DNA of 64,000 bases from Linum tenue. Lineage: Eukaryota > Streptophyta > Magnoliopsida > Malpighiales > Linaceae. Below the pieces are notes generated by a model. It saw only the letters and a list, made by a program, of their open reading frames with translations, searched no databases and was not told where the DNA came from. The number at the start of each line of letters is the position of its first letter. Positions within the stretch are counted from its first letter, which is position 1. Location of the stretch: contig CAMGYJ010000002.1 in assembly GCA_946122785.1 (NCBI GenBank), positions 40,512,495 to 40,576,494 of the forward strand. Reading direction: 5' to 3'. Of the stretch, positions 11,690 to 22,800 are shown one piece after another. The position numbers and the translations under genes were made by a program.

Positions 11690-12020
11690 ATCCCCGGCCA
11701 GGGCTCAAAAATACCCCGTCGGGTATTTTTGATCCCACGCCGGGGGTTTTGACAAACGCAGCGTTTAGTGCAAGTAAATCACCGGCCTTGAGCCAAAAAT
11801 ACCCGATCGGGTATTTTTGGGTCAAGGTCGGGGGTTTTTGAAACGCTGCGTTCCAGTCCTGGAAAATCCCCGGCCTTGAACCAAAAATACCCGGTCGGGT
11901 ATTTTTGGGACAAGGTCGGGGGTTCTCCTTTTTTTCACCCCAAGAAGCAGAAGGAGTCTCGATCGTGGACCAAGAATACCCGGTCGTGTATTTTGTCCCA
12001 CGACCGGGTATTTCCCCCTT
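11690..12020 (-). repeat. About 88-bp tandem repeats, each with a long palindrome
   Basis: Near-perfect palindromes centred in CCCG(A/G)TCGGG with flanking AAAAATA/TATTTTT arms lie at 11793-11820 and 11881-11908 (28 bp, arms CCAAAAATACCCG and CGGGTATTTTTGG). Diverged copies lie at about 11705-11732 and 11968-11995. Spacing is 88 bp. Between them recur CCGGCCTTGA, GGTCGGGGGTTT and AACGC(A/T)GCGTT. The array is in the non-coding spacer between pol and the 3' ORF. Similar motifs occur in the element's LTRs. Confidence 0.85.
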
Positions 12021-12175
12021 CCGGCCAAAAATCTCTTCGCCCAAATTTACGACCTCTCCTGCACGAAAACACCAAATCGAGGCATCACAGACGACCGAAC
12101 TTCACCACAGACATGCAACTGACTCAACATGACACAAAAACTCAGAAAAAAGGGAAAAAAGAAATGCAAACCGTG

Positions 12176-12193
12176 GTGGGGTTGCCTCCCCAC
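12176..12193 (-). other. Stem-loop just after the pol stop codon
   Basis: In minus sense GTGGGG-AGGCAA-CCCCAC forms a 6-bp GC-rich stem with a 6-base loop, extendable by CTT/AAG across a bulge in the matching copy. It begins 43 bases after the integrase stop at 12237. An identical stem-loop occurs at 29845-29862, 36 bases after the ORF stop of the non-autonomous element. Confidence 0.7.
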
Positions 12194-12236
12194 AAGAGCT
12201 TCTTTACCGTCTTTTAGCTGGACGCCCATGGCGGAA

Positions 12237-13697
12237 CTAAGGGTCCGTGAGTTCCACCACCAACTCCGCACGTTCGACCTCGTCTCCCAGGTAGAGCTTG
12301 AGACGATGGCCATTCACTTTAAACGACTCGGTTTGCGGGTTGGAAATTTCAATCGTGCCATACGTGAACACCTGGGTGACCGTGAACGGTCCAGACCACC
12401 GGGAACGGAGTTTTCCGGGAAAGAGCTTCAGGCGAGAGTTATAGAGGAGAACTCGATCACCAACCTGAAACTCTTTCGGACCCCGGAACCGTGCATCATG
12501 CAAGCGCTTAGTACGCTCCTTGTACAGCTTAGTGTTCTCATAGGCGTGGTAACGCCACTCCTCCAGCTCTAGCATCTGCATTTTGCGCTCAACACCTGCA
12601 ACACTAACATCCAAGTCGAGCAGCTTAAGGGCCCAGAAGGCCTTGTGCTCTACCTCCATGGTCAAATGGCATGCCTTTCCATAGACAAACCGATATAGTG
12701 AAGTACCAATGGGTGTCTTGTAGGCAGTGCGATACGCCCAGAGAGCATCATCAAGCTTGGTGGACCAATCCTTGCGGGACTGATCCACCGTCTTCTCCAG
12801 GATCCGCTTGAGCTCCCGGTTTGTCAGATTGGCCTGGCCACTGGTCTGAGGGTGATAGGCCACGGACACCTTGTGAGTTACACCATAGCGCGACAGTAAC
12901 TTATCAAACTGGCCCTGGAAATGGGTGCCTCAATCGCTTATGATGGCTCTAGGTGTCCCGAACCGGGAGAATAGTTGCTTCAGAAAACCACAAACACGTC
13001 TAGCATCATTAGTGGGCAAAGCTTGCGCCTCAGCCCACCTAGAGACGTAGTCAACAGCAACCAGGATATAGGTATTGCCAAAAGATGGAGGGAAGGGGCC
13101 CATGAAATCGATACCCCAGACATCAAAGATTTCACAGGTTATAAACACATTCTGGGGCATCTCATCACGGGCAGAGATGTTACCTGACCTCTGGCATCGG
13201 TCGCACCAGCGTGCGAAGGCGTCTGCGTCCTTGAAGAGCGTGGGCCAGTAGAAGCCCGATTGGAGCACCTTCCTTGCCGTGCGGTTTCCTCCGTGGTGAC
13301 CGCCAGTAGGTCCCTCATGACAGTGAGATAGAATGCCCTCCATCTCACTCTCCATAACACAGCGACGGATGATCCGGTCGGCTCCGATCCTGAAGAGATG
13401 AAGGTCATCCCAAAAGTAATGCTTCAGGTCGGAGGAGAACTTCCTCTTGGTGTGAGTTGTCATCCCCTTGGGCAGCTGCTGGCCCACCAAATAGTTCGCA
13501 AAATCGGAATACTAGGGGGTGACACTCTCCACCAGGCACATCATCATCAGTCTCTCATCTGGGAAGGAGTCGTTGATCTCCTCGACGAGGTTGTCCACAT
13601 GAGGTGCGTCCAACCGGGAGAGGTGATCAGCTGCAACATTCTCCGCTCCCTTCTTGTCCCGAATCTCAATGTCAAACTCCTGCAATAATAAGATCCA
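12237..13697 (-). pseudogene. Integrase domain of Athila/Tat-type pol, degraded
   Basis: This is the same frame as the RT segment, broken by stops at 13698-13700 (TGA), 13512-13514 (TAG) and 12930-12932 (TGA). The HHCC zinc finger is visible ([15 protein letters not shown] ... CDRCQRSG). The core has the first Asp in [11 protein letters not shown] and the second in AIISD just before the TGA. The third catalytic position, usually Glu in GQAExxNR, reads GQANLTNR, so the DDE triad is incomplete. The C-terminal part ([20 protein letters not shown], then [10 protein letters not shown]) fits the GPY/F region. It ends VVELTDP at 12237. The enzyme would insert element cDNA into the genome; this copy cannot be functional. 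Confidence 0.92.
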
Positions 13698-15155
13698 TCA
13701 TATGAGCCTAGGGTTGGCATCGGCCTTGCTCATCAGGTATCGAATCGCGGAGTGATCTGTGTACACGGTCACATGGGACAAGACCAGATAAGGACAAAAT
13801 TTGTCGAAGGCAAACACCACTGCAAGCAGCTCCTTCTCTGTAGTGGTGTAGTTCTCCTGGGCATCATTCAGGGTCTTCGAGGCGTAGTATATATGTCGGA
13901 AGTGTTGATCTCGCCTCTGCCCCAAGACAGCTCCAACAGCAAAGTCACTGGCATCGCACATCAGCTCAAATGGTAGGGACCAGTCAGGGACAACCATGAT
14001 AGGAGCTTGGGTGAGCTTCTCCTTCAAGGTTGTGAACGCCGTTGTGCATGCATCAGTGAACTGAAAGGGGGCATCCTTCTCAATAAGCTTAATCAAGGGC
14101 AAGGCGATCTTCGAGAAATCCTTGATGAACCGCCTGCAGAACCCTGCATGGCCTAAAAAGCTCCGGATCCCCTTAACAGATGTAGGGGGAGGCAGCTTGC
14201 TGATAGTCTCGATCTTTTCTCTGTCCACCTCAATCCCCATCTTGGAGATCTTATGCCCAAGAACTATGCCTTCTCGAACCATGAAGTGACACTTCTCCCA
14301 ACTCAGTGCCAGGTTCGTTTCTTCACACCGTTTAAGGACAAGCTCCAGGTTATGGAGACAGTGAGAGAATGAGTCTCCATAAACCGAGAAATCGTCCATA
14401 AACACCTCCATAATCTCGCCGACCAGACGGTCAAAGATGGCGAGCATACATCGCTGAAAAATGGCCGGGGCATTGCATAGCCCGAATGGGATCCTCCGGT
14501 AGGCAAATGTGCCGAAGGGGCAGGTGAAAGTGGTCTTCGCCTGGTCCTCCGGTGCTATAGGGATCTGGAAGTACCCGGACATCCCATCCAGGAAATAGTA
14601 GAACTCGTGCCCCGCTAATCTCTCCAGCATCTGGTCAACGAACGACAGCGGGAAGTGGTCCTTCCGAGTGGCGTCGTTGAGACGCCGATAATCAATGCAA
14701 ACACGGTACCCAATCACCGTGCGCATCGGGATGAGCTCATTCTTCTCGTTAGGCACCACGGTCATCCCACCCTTTTTGGGTACCACCTGGGTGGGACTGA
14801 CCCACTCGCTGTCGGAAATGGCGAAGATGATCCCCGCGTCCATCAGCTTCACGATCTCTGCCCGAACCACCGCCTCCAGGTTCGGTGTCAATCTTCTCTG
14901 TGGCTGTCTCACTGGCCGCATCTCATCCTCTAGCAGTATCCGGTGGGAGCAAAAGGAGGGGCTAATCCCCAGGATGTCTGTGATCTTCCACGCTAGAGCT
15001 CGCTCGTACTGCTTCAGCAAGGCCACCAGTCTGTTCTTCTGCTCGGGTGTGAGGGTCGAGCTGATGATGACTGGCAGCTTATTCCCCTCCTGGAGAAATG
15101 CATACTCCAAATGAGGAGGGAGGGGCTTAAGCTCCAGGTCTGGTGATTCCGCCAA
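13698..15155 (-). CDS. Reverse transcriptase and RNase H of Athila/Tat-type pol
   Basis: An uninterrupted 485-residue frame. RT motifs in order: RVCIDYRRLNDATRKDHFPL, FLDGMSGYFQIPIAPEDQ, TFAYRRIPFGLCNAPA, and FMDDFSVYGDS, the FMDD form of the active site usual in Athila/Tat. RNase H follows from about residue 390 with FELMCDASDFAVGAVLGQRR, YTTTEKELLAVVFAFDKF and VTVYTDHSAIRYLM. It ends at a TGA after NPRLI where related proteins continue with Arg-Trp. It has no start of its own: the protein would be part of a gag-pol polyprotein, and a frameshift near 15175-15195 separates it from the protease. Confidence 0.95.
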   Translation of the reverse strand: MAESPDLELKPLPPHLEYAFLQEGNKLPVIISSTLTPEQKNRLVALLKQYERALAWKITDILGISPSFCSHRILLEDEMRPVRQPQRRLTPNLEAVVRAEIVKLMDAGIIFAISDSEWVSPTQVVPKKGGMTVVPNEKNELIPMRTVIGYRVCIDYRRLNDATRKDHFPLSFVDQMLERLAGHEFYYFLDGMSGYFQIPIAPEDQAKTTFTCPFGTFAYRRIPFGLCNAPAIFQRCMLAIFDRLVGEIMEVFMDDFSVYGDSFSHCLHNLELVLKRCEETNLALSWEKCHFMVREGIVLGHKISKMGIEVDREKIETISKLPPPTSVKGIRSFLGHAGFCRRFIKDFSKIALPLIKLIEKDAPFQFTDACTTAFTTLKEKLTQAPIMVVPDWSLPFELMCDASDFAVGAVLGQRRDQHFRHIYYASKTLNDAQENYTTTEKELLAVVFAFDKFCPYLVLSHVTVYTDHSAIRYLMSKADANPRLI

Positions 15156-15195
15156 GGAGGTAGTGATGCGGGTGGAGGATGAGATCGGTTTGAAC

Positions 15196-16756
15196 AGCCT
15201 GTCGCCTCCAAGAATGGGCCACTCTCCAACGCGGCCAACTGCTCCGCCAGCTGCGGCTCCTGCGATGCCTGCTCACCTAGCAAAATACAACGCTCAAGAG
15301 CATCGTTAGTACCCGCACTCGTTATGGCGAGTGCGGTCTCAAAATCAGTAAGCACATCACAGTAATCTATCTCATCATGCAAATGAGAGTGTTTCCCATT
15401 CTCAGACACAGAAAAAGTAGCATGTTCATCACCAGCACGCAGGATCAATTTACCACTATGCACATCAATAAGCGCCTTGGCGGTGGCGAGAAACGGTCTA
15501 CCCAAAATCAAAGGCACATCCACATCCTCATTTATATCCAAAATAACAAAGTCAACAGGATATGTGAATGCACCTACATTAACAAGCAGATCCTCAATGA
15601 CACCCCTAGGATGCACGATAGAACGATCAGCTAACTGAATGCTCATCCTAGTAGCTCTAGGCTCACCTAGGTCTAGCTTTTTAAACAATTTATAAGGCAT
15701 GACATTTATGCTAGCGCCTAAGTCCGCCAAGGACTTTCCTACATGCATGCTGCCAATAACAAGAGGGATAGTGAAACTCCCTGGGTCTTTGCGCTTTTCG
15801 GGTAGCTTGTTCTGCAGGATAGCAGAACACTCCTCGCTTAGCATCACTGTCGAAAGATCCCCAAGTTTCTTCTTGTTGATGAGGAGGTCTTTCATGAACT
15901 TGGCATACTTGGGCATCTTCGACAGTGCCTCCACGAACGACATGCTGATGTTGACCTGCTTCAACATTGCCATGAACTTGGCAAACTCTGTCTCCAGCTT
16001 GTCTTTATGTAGGCGAGTGGGGAAGGGCAGCTGGGGTACATGATCCTTAACCACAGGCTGCGGCTTGGGAGCAGGTGCTTCTTTGCCTTCCCCCACTTCT
16101 GCATTATCAGCCGGAGGTTTTGAAGCAGGTAGTGGCTCGTCTCGCCCGGGCTGGGCAGGAGCAGCAGAAATGGTCTTGCCACTCCTGGTAGTGATGGCAT
16201 CCAGCTGCTGGTGAGGTTCACGAGGGTTCGGAATAGTGGTGGCAGGCAGAGTCCCCGGTGCCCTGGTGGTGTTTTGGCGAGCTAAGCTCCCAATATGATT
16301 CTGTAGATCTTGTAGAATGACACCTTGGTTCCTCTGGCCTGCCTCCAGTGAGGCTATGTTCTGATCCATCCTCGTGAAATTCGCCTGGCTGGTGGTCATC
16401 AACGCCTGCAAAATATTTTTCAGATCCGTCATCTGATTATCTAGAGCTGCAGCTGCTGAAGGCTGGGCATAGTGACGCTGGGGCTGCTGGAATGGCTGCC
16501 CCTGCCTAGGCTGGTAGGGCTGCTGCTGTGGTGGTGGCCCCTGCCTAGCCTGGAAGGGCTGCCTCTGCTGAAAACCACCCGCTGGTGCTGGAAAACCAGG
16601 TGGTTTAGTGGTGTTGCTGTTCCAGGCAAAGTTGGGATGATGGCGCCACCCCTCATTGTACGTATTGCTATATGGGTCAAGGCGCCAATCATTGGAGATG
16701 AATTCCACCTGTTCTTGGGGAGTAGAGGACTCCCGCATAGCCTGACGGTCCTCCAC
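15196..16756 (-). pseudogene. gag C-terminus and aspartic protease, Athila/Tat type
   Basis: The frame begins after a TGA at 16814-16816. The first part has a CxxC...H remnant just upstream (CQWCESPNH), then YSNTYNEGWRHHPNFAWNSN, Gln/Pro-rich repeats around QPRQGQPFQ, and a coiled stretch. The protease active site is DLGASINVMPYKLFKKL (Asp-Leu-Gly-Ala in place of the usual DTGA/DLGA) with VPLILGRPFLATAKALIDV as the flap and second motif. The frame is lost near 15175-15195, where the true continuation into pol lies in another frame; beyond that the reading to 15014 is out of frame. Confidence 0.85.
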
Positions 16757-16813
16757 CAGATGATTCGGGCTCTCACACCACTGACACTGAGCTACTAGAG
16801 GCGTAGCCGTACC

Positions 16814-17847
16814 TCAGCCCGGAATAAGACTGTTGGGCTGCTTCAATGTATGCACTAACTCGACCACCTGCTGCTCGAGCCCGTACCTGGCCTCCATGGC
16901 GTGCACACCACGGTCCCGCGAATTTCTGCCTCTGCTGCTCTGCCCCCAGGAATGATGTCGGGCAGCCAAGGTACCGATCATCTGGTTCAGCTCGGGTGGA
17001 TTCTTAGTGAGAATATCCCCTCCTGGGCATAGAGACTCAATCACCCTCTGGCTGTCCGGGGAGAGAGCACTGTAGAAGTTGCCCACTATGAATGCATCAC
17101 TGAAGCCATGATGGGGACACTGCCAGAAATATCCCATGTACCGCTCCCATGCATCACGAAGTGACTCGTCTGGCTCTTGGCGGAAGTGATTGATCTCCCA
17201 CTGAATCTCTGTGGTCTTCGATGCTGGATAATACATGTGCAGGAACTTGTCTGCCAGATCGTCCCAAGAAGTGATGGACAATGGGGGCTGGGTCTCCAAC
17301 CACCTCTTAGCATTCCCCTCCAGAGAATGGGGGAAGAGGTGAAGGCGGATTGCGTCATCAGGGACACCGTTTAGCTTGAACCCGTTCGTCAGCTGCAGAA
17401 AACGGGAAAGATGCACCCTTGCCTCCTCATCCTTCAAGCCATGGAACTAGATAGAGGATGTAATGAGTTGAATCCAGCATGGCTTGATCTCGAAGTTGTT
17501 CGTTGGAATGGGCGGATAGAGGATGACCGGGCGGATGTCAACAATCCGTGGAGTGTAGTAGTACTCCAAGGTGGGACCCGACGACGGTGGATGATGATGA
17601 ACCCCATCTGCCTGGGGTATGGGGTTGTTCCCCAAGAGTTGATTCACCGGGGGCACCTGGAGAGGATTCCCCGGGGTGGGTTGTGTTCTCCCTCCATCAC
17701 GTACTCATCCTCGGACTCGCTGCTCAAATGGCCGTCTATGCGCTCTTCCGTAGCCAGTCTAGCTCACTGTTGTCTCCTAAGTTGGCGGCAGGTGCGTTCA
17801 AGCTCAGGATCCAATGGCAGTAAACCTCTTGACTGGCTACGGGTCAT
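16814..17847 (-). pseudogene. gag of the Athila/Tat-type element, several lesions
   Basis: The best start is ATG at 17847, 150 bases from the LTR, reading MTRSQSRGLLPLDPELERT, the typical Athila-type gag start. A TGA at 17764-17766 follows RQLRRQQ where Arg is expected. The frame shifts near 17685, then continues with PTNNFEIKPCWIQLITSSI, an amber TAG at 17447-17449, and FHGLKDEEARVHLSRFLQLT. The gag core follows: NGVPDDAIRLHLFPHSLEGN, AKRWLETQPP, and FLHMYYPASKTTEIQWEINH. It ends at a TGA at 16814. The protein would form the capsid. At least four lesions make this copy non-functional. Confidence 0.85.
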
Positions 17848-17971
17848 GCACTATCTGCACACAATCAAGCAATGCAAACCCGTGAAGGCACAAGTGGGAA
17901 AGAACAAACAATCAATGCGAAAATGAAAATGCTAAAGTAACAGAAATCACTTTTCTTCAACAACCTAGCCG

Positions 17972-17989
17972 TCCCCGGCAACAGCGCCA
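17972..17989 (-). other. Primer binding site, Asp-tRNA type
   Basis: In minus sense TGGCGCTGTTGCCGGGGA follows the 5' LTR after a few T. It is one base different from the PBS of the non-autonomous element at 28536. This PBS is typical of Athila/Tat elements. Confidence 0.85.
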
Positions 17990-17995
17990 AAAACT

Positions 17996-19336
17996 TGACT
18001 CACTCCTACTGTCACTCTAGAAATTGGCCAAGTGTAACCACTTCCTAAAGCGTAGTATAGCGGGTTTGGATTTTAATGTCAACCCGGGTCCTAGATTTGA
18101 TGACTACTCGGTGAATTCTTGTTATCTAGCAGTGAAACTTTAGTGCAAGTCCAAATTAACAAACAAACAAAGCAAGTTAAACGGTTGTCTTCAAGTCGAG
18201 AGAGGTCACCCGGATATGGTTCCCCCTAGACTGCCGTTAAGCCGGATTGCAATTTACCAAGTTCAGTTTTCATGAAAGTTATACTGCGGAAGGTTCTTAA
18301 ACAGTCTAAAGTCTCGACTAAAGGTCCCTAGACCCTCTCTATCTGAGTCTCCAGCGGGCGACTAACCTCCACCGGAGTAAATAGATTGAGGCCCTAATGA
18401 ACCAAACCTCCACTACCGAATTGAATTCGGTACAGAATAGTGAATTGGCTCCTCGACTAAAGTTGCCAATTCACTACCTTCAATTAAGGGCGCTCTATCA
18501 ACCTAGGCAGATATTCTCTTTCTAGGTTAAAGCAGAAACAACAGGAATTTGATCAGGATTCAAGTCATTCAATCATTCAAACCTCAATCGAATATAATCA
18601 ACTCATAAAATATGTACTTGGGTTCATACAATCAGACCTAACATACAAATCTAGGGTTCTCCATACCCAGATGAATGGGAAAACTACTCCATGGAGAGAG
18701 AAGAAAAAGCAGATTCAGATGCGGAAATCATACTGTGAAGAATGAGTTTCTGCTCCTGGTCGTCGATCGGCACTTCTCCAAGCTCAAGTCGGGCTCCAAT
18801 GGTGATGAAGATCAAGCTATGGCACTTGGGAACTCTGGTTCGTCGCTTTCTCTCTCTAGGAATCGCTCTGTCTCTCCAAAACTTGGAACCCTTGATTTTT
18901 GGCCTTCTTTTCCTTTAAAAGGCTGACTGTCGCGATACGCGGTCGAAATACCCGGTCGGGTATTTTGGGTCGCGACCGGGTATAATTGAAACGCGCCGTT
19001 TTTGCCTCAGGGGAAATCCCCGGTCTGCTCCAATAATCCCCGACCGGGGATTTATGCTTCATGACCGGGACCCCTTCTGTTCCTCAGACGTCCAAAACGA
19101 TAAATACCCGGCTGGGTATTTCTGGTCATGGCCGGGTATTTTTGTCCTCCAGCACACTTCGACCCAAACGAGCTCCTTTCGACCCGAAACTCGTTTCTTC
19201 GCCGCGATTCCAACGCCAAGTCCTGAAATATGACATAAACGCACAACCTAGCGTGAAATCGGCTTAAAACACGAGAATCAACATCTCAAACGGCTCAAGA
19301 ATAGGGGTAAAAACATGTGCAATTATCGGTCTATCA
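17996..19336 (-). repeat. 5' LTR of the Athila/Tat-type element
   Basis: 1341 bp, TGATAGACC...GTGAGTCA in minus sense. A TTTAAA box lies at about 18912-18922, and GGTCGGGTA/GCCGGGTA palindromic motifs lie upstream of it in minus sense (18940-19145). The outer border AAGTA at 19337-19341 duplicates 7071-7075. Confidence 0.92.
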
Positions 19337-19810
19337 AAGTACATACAACTTCCACCAATTTAAGCTAGTGTTTTAAGTAAAGTGCTAAGTATTAGAAGTT
19401 TAAACGTAAGGGCGTAGACTGACCCCAACTCACTCACCAGTTTGAAGAGGAAGGAGCTAGAGGAGCAGTTAGAGAGCAGCAAGATCGAGAGAAACAGTTC
19501 GAGGGAAGCTAGCTAGAGGAGGACGGTACAAGCGTCATAGAGGATGTCTAGTCTGAGTTTCACACAAGCAGCAGCACTTGAGACTAGTTAGTTATTATGT
19601 TTTATGATTATGAGTATAGACTGGAGATCAAGTTGAGTTCTTAAAGTTTGAGTTAAGTTGCCCACGTGTTAGGGCGTTGCTTTAAACTACAAGAGTGGTT
19701 TTCAGAAATTTATTTATGAAAAATTTTCCCATTGCAGTTTAAGCTTTGAGTGTTTTAATTTTCAAGGACATTTTGGTAAAATTAGTACCCGGCCGGGTTA
19801 GAGTGTTACA
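19337..19810 (+). repeat. 3' LTR of the Ty3-like element, right part
   Basis: Directly after the duplicated AAGTA this continues the LTR interrupted at 7075 and matches 305-785 of the 5' LTR closely. It ends GAGTGTTACA at 19810, the outer border of the element. LINE coding sequence starts at the next base. Confidence 0.9.
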
Positions 19811-22800
19811 TGTAATCCCTTTCAAAGCCTTTGTTGATGATAATGCATTAATGGATATCGAATTTAAGGGCTACCCTTTCACTTGGAAAAACAATCAAGA
19901 AGGTCAGAGAAGAATTGAAGTTAGACTGGACAGGGCTCTGTGTACAGCTGCCTGGTTTGCCATGTTCAGTAATACTATTGTGTTTCATGAGCTGCCACTA
20001 GAGTCGGATCACAGCCCCTTGAGAATTGAATTCGAGGGTCTTAAATCTCGAACAAAGACTCCTTTTTGGTTCGATGCTAGATGGCTCCAAAAAGAAGAAT
20101 GTCATGAAATTGTGAACCGAAATTGGGACGCAGTAGGTTTGTGTGAGGATAGAATGAGGAAATGTGAAAAGGAACTGGAGACTTGCGCTAAACAAATTTA
20201 TCAGGTTCAAAATAAGAGATCGATGGAAATCCAGAAAAGGCTTGAGGAGATTCTCCTTAATGATCGAATTGATGATATTGTTAAGGACGAGAAATGTCTT
20301 ATGAATGAGCTAGCTTTGATTTGGAAGGATGAAGAGTTGTTTTGGAGCCAGAGGTCGAGGATTAATTGGCTCCAAAAAGGAGACCAAAATACCAACTTCT
20401 TTCATCATCCACTGTGCATCGGAAACAAAGGAACAAGATTGTTTCAATGAAGGATGAGAAAGGAAATTTATTCTCACACCCGGCTGATATTTCATCACAT
20501 GTCACTGGTTTTTACCACTCTTTGTTCACTAAGTCTGACAGAATTGAGAGCTCTACCATCCAGGATTTTCCTAAGCTGGTGACGCAAGAAATGAATGATG
20601 AAATGTGTATCATGCCAACTGTGGAGGAGATAAAAGCTATTGTGTTTAATCTTGGGCCGACAAAGTCCCCAGGACCAGATGGTTTCACGGGAATGTTCTT
20701 TAGGAGATTTTGGTCCAAGGTTGGACCCAATTTCTGCAAGGAAGTTCAGGGATTCTTTCACACGTCGATCATGCCACAAGGATGGAACGATACCCATATC
20801 GCTCTCATAACTAAAGTCCAATCACCGGAAATGATTTGACAATTCAAACCTATTAGTTGTTGCAACTTTAGGTACAAGATTATATCAAAGATCCTTGCTA
20901 GCAGGATGAAGAAGTGGCTGCCAGGTTTAGTTTCTGAGATGCAAGCAGCTTTTACGGGAGGGAGAATGATTCAGGATATTATTATCATTGTCCATGAGAT
21001 TCTTCATCAATTTAAGAATCGTCGAAATGGGGATTGGGATATGATGATCAAGTTTGATATGCGTAAAGCATATGATCTGGTTGATTGGGAGTGCCTGGAC
21101 ACTATTCTTGAAGCTTATGGTTTCTTAGAGAAGTGGAGAGGATGGGTCAATGCATGTATTAGAACTATAAAGTTTTCTATCCTTTTGAACGGCAGCCCAA
21201 CAGAGTCGTTCTTTCCCACCCGAGGCATTAGGCAAGGTGATCCAATCTCGCCCTTCTTGTTTATCCTTATGTCTAACGCATTGTCCTTTTTGATGGATAA
21301 AGCAGTGTCCAGAGGCGAGATTCGTGTTATTAAACTTAATCAGAATTGCCCAAGAGTTTCACATTGCCTTTTCGCTGATGATACGGTGATCTTTGGTAAA
21401 GCAAGTGTCAATGAGGCTGATCATATACAGAGAATGCTGAGACATTATGGAAAGGTTATCGGGCAAGAGATTAATGCTTCAAAATCCTCAATTTTCTTAT
21501 GCAAAAATACACCAGAAGCAATTCGGAATTTGGTGACTAATAAGTTTGGTTTTCCCCCGTCTATCTGTCATGATAAGTATCTGGGAGTTCCATCTGAGTG
21601 GGGAAGATCGAAAAAAGAAACTTTTCAGTTCTTCTTGGATCGAATGGAGAAGAAGGGAGAGTCATGGAAGAGTCTCTTGTTATCTCCAGAAGGGAAGGAA
21701 GTGCTACTAAAAGCTGTAATTCAAGCAATCCCTTCTTATATCATGAGCGTCTTTCTTCTTCCTTTATCCCTTACTTGCAAGATGGACTCTATTCTTAAGA
21801 GGTTTTTCTGGTCGGGATCCATGAAAAAGAAGTCAATACATTGGTGTGATGCTCGAGTTCTAGAAAAACCGAAGGAAGAAGGAGGAGTGGGTTTCAGGAA
21901 TTTCCACCTGTTCAACATGCACTTATTGGTAAACAAGTATGGCGAATGCTTGAGAACCCTGATGCATTATGGGTACAATTACTTAAGGGTCTCTACTTTG
22001 CCAATGGGGACTTGTTTGCAGCTTCAAAATGAAGAAAAGGATCATGGATTTGGAATGGCTTCTGTGATGCCAAATATGCTTTAAAGATTGGATGGGTTAA
22101 AGGGATTATGTCAGGGGAAGGAACGAAGTTTCATTGTGATCCATGGTTACCATCTATTCCATCGTTCAACCTCAAAAGCCTTAATTTGGAACCATCACGA
22201 GTTTGTGATTGGATTTCTCCCTCAACTCGGGAATGGAATGTGGAGGCTTTACAAGAGGATATCCCACACGAGATGATTAAGGCTATCAAGAGTATTCCAA
22301 TCGGACCATCTACATCTAAATATAAGTGGTTTTGGAAGCACACAACCACAGGAGCATACAAGGTAAGTTCAGCTTATAGATCTTTACGTGAAGCTAGAGA
22401 CCATTCTCCTTTGTCTTTGTCTGCAGGTTCAAACGAGGCTCACCCCAATAGGCAAGACTGGAAATGGCTCTGGTCTCTTTCAATCACCCCAAAGCTTTGT
22501 TTCTTCATCTGGAAGAGTGTGAAACATGCAATTGCGACTCGTGCCCGTCTTTTCTCTAGGATGTGTTCGACTGATCCGATGTGCCCCATATGTGAGCAGC
22601 AAGTGGAGTCGATCATGCACATGTTCTTTCATTGCCAGCATGCTGAGAGTACATGGGAGTGCTTTGGAGGTCTGTCCACCCCACTGACTCCCGAGACTAC
22701 ATTCGCTGAGTGGTTCTTCTCTCTTAGAGAGAATGTGTCGGATGAGGCGATCAAGAGGATTATATGTTGCTTTTGGAATATTTGGATCGCTCAGAATGGG

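Larger units (their letters stand above)
7076..19336 (-). mobile_element. Complete but degraded Athila/Tat-type Ty3 LTR retrotransposon
   Basis: A 12.26-kb minus-strand element bounded by direct LTRs (7076-8429 and 17996-19336) and a perfect 5-bp duplication AAGTA (7071-7075, 19337-19341). In reading order it has PBS, gag, protease, RT, RNase H, integrase, a long spacer with palindromic repeats, an extra 3' ORF and a polypurine tract. The Asp-tRNA-type PBS, the FMDDF active site in RT and the extra ORF after integrase fit the Athila/Tat lineage. All coding parts carry stops or frameshifts, so this copy should not move by itself. It sits inside the 3' LTR of an older Ty3-like element. Confidence 0.95.

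Noticed and set aside
11690..12020. Regularly spaced palindromic repeats resembling a CRISPR array
   Set aside because: Plant transposon context, repeats diverge, the 60-bp spacers are themselves repeated, and there are no cas genes.
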